DNA of 64,000 nt from Canna indica (taxonomy: Eukaryota > Streptophyta > Magnoliopsida > Zingiberales > Cannaceae), in NCBI GenBank assembly GCA_034359265.1, contig CP136891.1, positions 48,538,001-48,602,000 on the forward strand, read 5' to 3'. The notes under the pieces are model-generated. The model saw only the letters and a list, made by a program, of their open reading frames with translations. It made no database searches and was not told where the DNA came from. Each line of letters begins with the position of its first letter. Positions within the stretch are counted from its first letter, which is position 1. Made by a program: the position numbers and the translations under genes. Below are positions 62,914-64,000 of the stretch, piece by piece.

Positions 62914-64000
62914 AATATCTACCAACAATAATTATAAACGATGATAACATGTGAATGCCGAAATAAGGAGGTTAATTCAACAATTAAATTCTAAATTTCA
63001 ATAAGGAAAAGTAGTATAACAAGGCAAAGAATGGGCGCTAACATAGAAAATAATTGAAACATTACCATGATCCACATGCCATACTAAATCCTAATCATGT
63101 AAATACTATCAAGAACATTTCCTTATAGCATGATATTCTCAATCTACCACTACTAACAATCCAAGATTTAACACCCTACATGTAAATGTGAAGCAACACG
63201 AGCCCTTTTCCCCTCCTCACCCCTACTCAGCTGAGCCTACCCTAGGTTACTCATGCTTGGCCGAGATTAACCAGAGTAGGAGGAAAAGATTTTCGGCCAT
63301 GATCGAGAGGAATCAAGCCATCAATCACGAAAGAAACCCGATTCGAGGGTTCTCGACCACTCTAGGAAATTGGGGAAAATTCGGCTTGACCTTGCCCCTT
63401 TTTCCTTTATGCGGCCAGCCTTAATCATCAAGAAAAACAACGAGAAACTTCGTACAAACAACATACATGAATATTAGAATCGAATCTCGGAAGAAACATC
63501 GATAAATCGATGGAATTACTTGAGAAATCGGAAAATCCTTAAAACCTTGGGTTGGCTACCTGCCTACCCTACATAACCAGGTTCGATCCACTCACCTTGA
63601 CTAGGGAAGAAGATGGATGAGATGATGATGATCCTGATCTCTCTGACAATGGCACAGATTTGGCACCGCCCAAAGCTCTTCTTCTCCTCTCCTCCTCTCC
63701 TAGAGCTGCATGCAGCTCGACTTGCTTTGAGCCGCACAACGGCTTGGGGAGAGGGATTTATTTACCCTTTTTTGACATAAATATCCCTCTTCACTTAAAC
63801 CCTCTCACTCGACTCACCTAAACCCGGATTGAACCCCGATTCAATCCGTGAACCCGACTTCAATCCAACTTGAGTCCAACAACCCATACCTTCCAAAAAT
63901 GCATTAACCAAAGGACTGAAATTTAAATTATACCTCTTACTCACGGCAATTTTGCGACTCGGCCCGGCTAGTTCCCAATCCAATGGGCTACACCAAGGAA

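Larger units (their letters stand above)
60278..64000 (-). repeat. Tekay LTR, reversed (copy B2), split by a solo LTR and cut by the window end
   Basis: Starts TGTCACACCCCGACTCAGGG and follows LTR B1 (16139) in order: GTGAGTGGTTCTT-like block (60700), GC-rich GGGCCC block (61120), promoter-side sequence near 63680-63780 (CGGCTTGGGGAGAGGG) and the GGCTACACCAAGG end at 64000. Without the insert it would be ~2.3 kb, so only the last ~50 bases are likely outside the window. A perfect inverted repeat lies at 61165-61202. Confidence 0.85.

Overview
The window is a plant nuclear, heterochromatin-like block made almost entirely of transposable elements nested inside one another. The evidence is plant-type Ty1/copia and Ty3/gypsy elements with the initiator-tRNA primer site TGGTATCAGAGC, LTRs of 0.9 to 2.5 kb, a CACTA element with the CACTACTAGAAA terminus, a PIF/Harbinger-type element with a TTA duplication, and two exons of a plant aminotransferase trapped in the CACTA. 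An angiosperm is clear. I cannot name the genus, and I see no intact host gene, rRNA, tRNA or CRISPR. Lineage names (SIRE, Tork/TAR, Tekay/Del, Tat-like) are recognised from protein motifs, not from a search.

Layout, outermost first. The oldest layer is a gypsy family whose gag-protease remains lie on the plus strand at 1-3700 and on the minus strand at about 48060-50960. Between them is an array of ~102-bp (34-codon) tandem repeats, now cut into three parts (3845-4573, 13454-13646, 47580-47890). Into the array came (a) a minus-oriented LTR (4574-5436) next to a SIRE-like copia element (5601-13453), and (b) a minus-strand Tork/TAR-like copia element spanning 13647-47579 with a near-matching 5-bp target duplication.

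The 34-kb span of element (b) comes from later insertions. Its left LTR (13647-14033 plus 30786-31758) holds another copia 5' LTR and gag (14034-15760), an LTR fragment, a solo Tekay LTR (16139-18588), a rearranged Tekay cluster (18592-29254), a hairpin region and a CACTA end (to 30782). Its right LTR (36374-36642, 42422-43614, 47517-47579) holds a 5.8-kb CACTA (36643-42421, TSD AGG) and a 5'-truncated Tekay element (about 43615-47516).

The right end (51-64 kb) has gypsy LTR-like stretches, a ~1.1-kb Mutator-like foldback element (51581-52711), a solo LTR of family (b) (54288-56539) inside an old minus-oriented LTR, two more minus-oriented copia LTRs (58440-59155, 59489-60277), and a Tekay LTR running off the edge with a solo LTR and perfect AATAT duplication inside it.

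All protein-coding remains are broken by stops, frameshifts or deletions, so nothing here looks able to move by itself. The most informative points are a 256-bp stretch identical between two otherwise diverged LTRs 24.5 kb apart, the aminotransferase exons with intact splice borders in the CACTA, and the Tekay cluster in which LTR end, primer site and leader recur three times with filler DNA and a fold-back.
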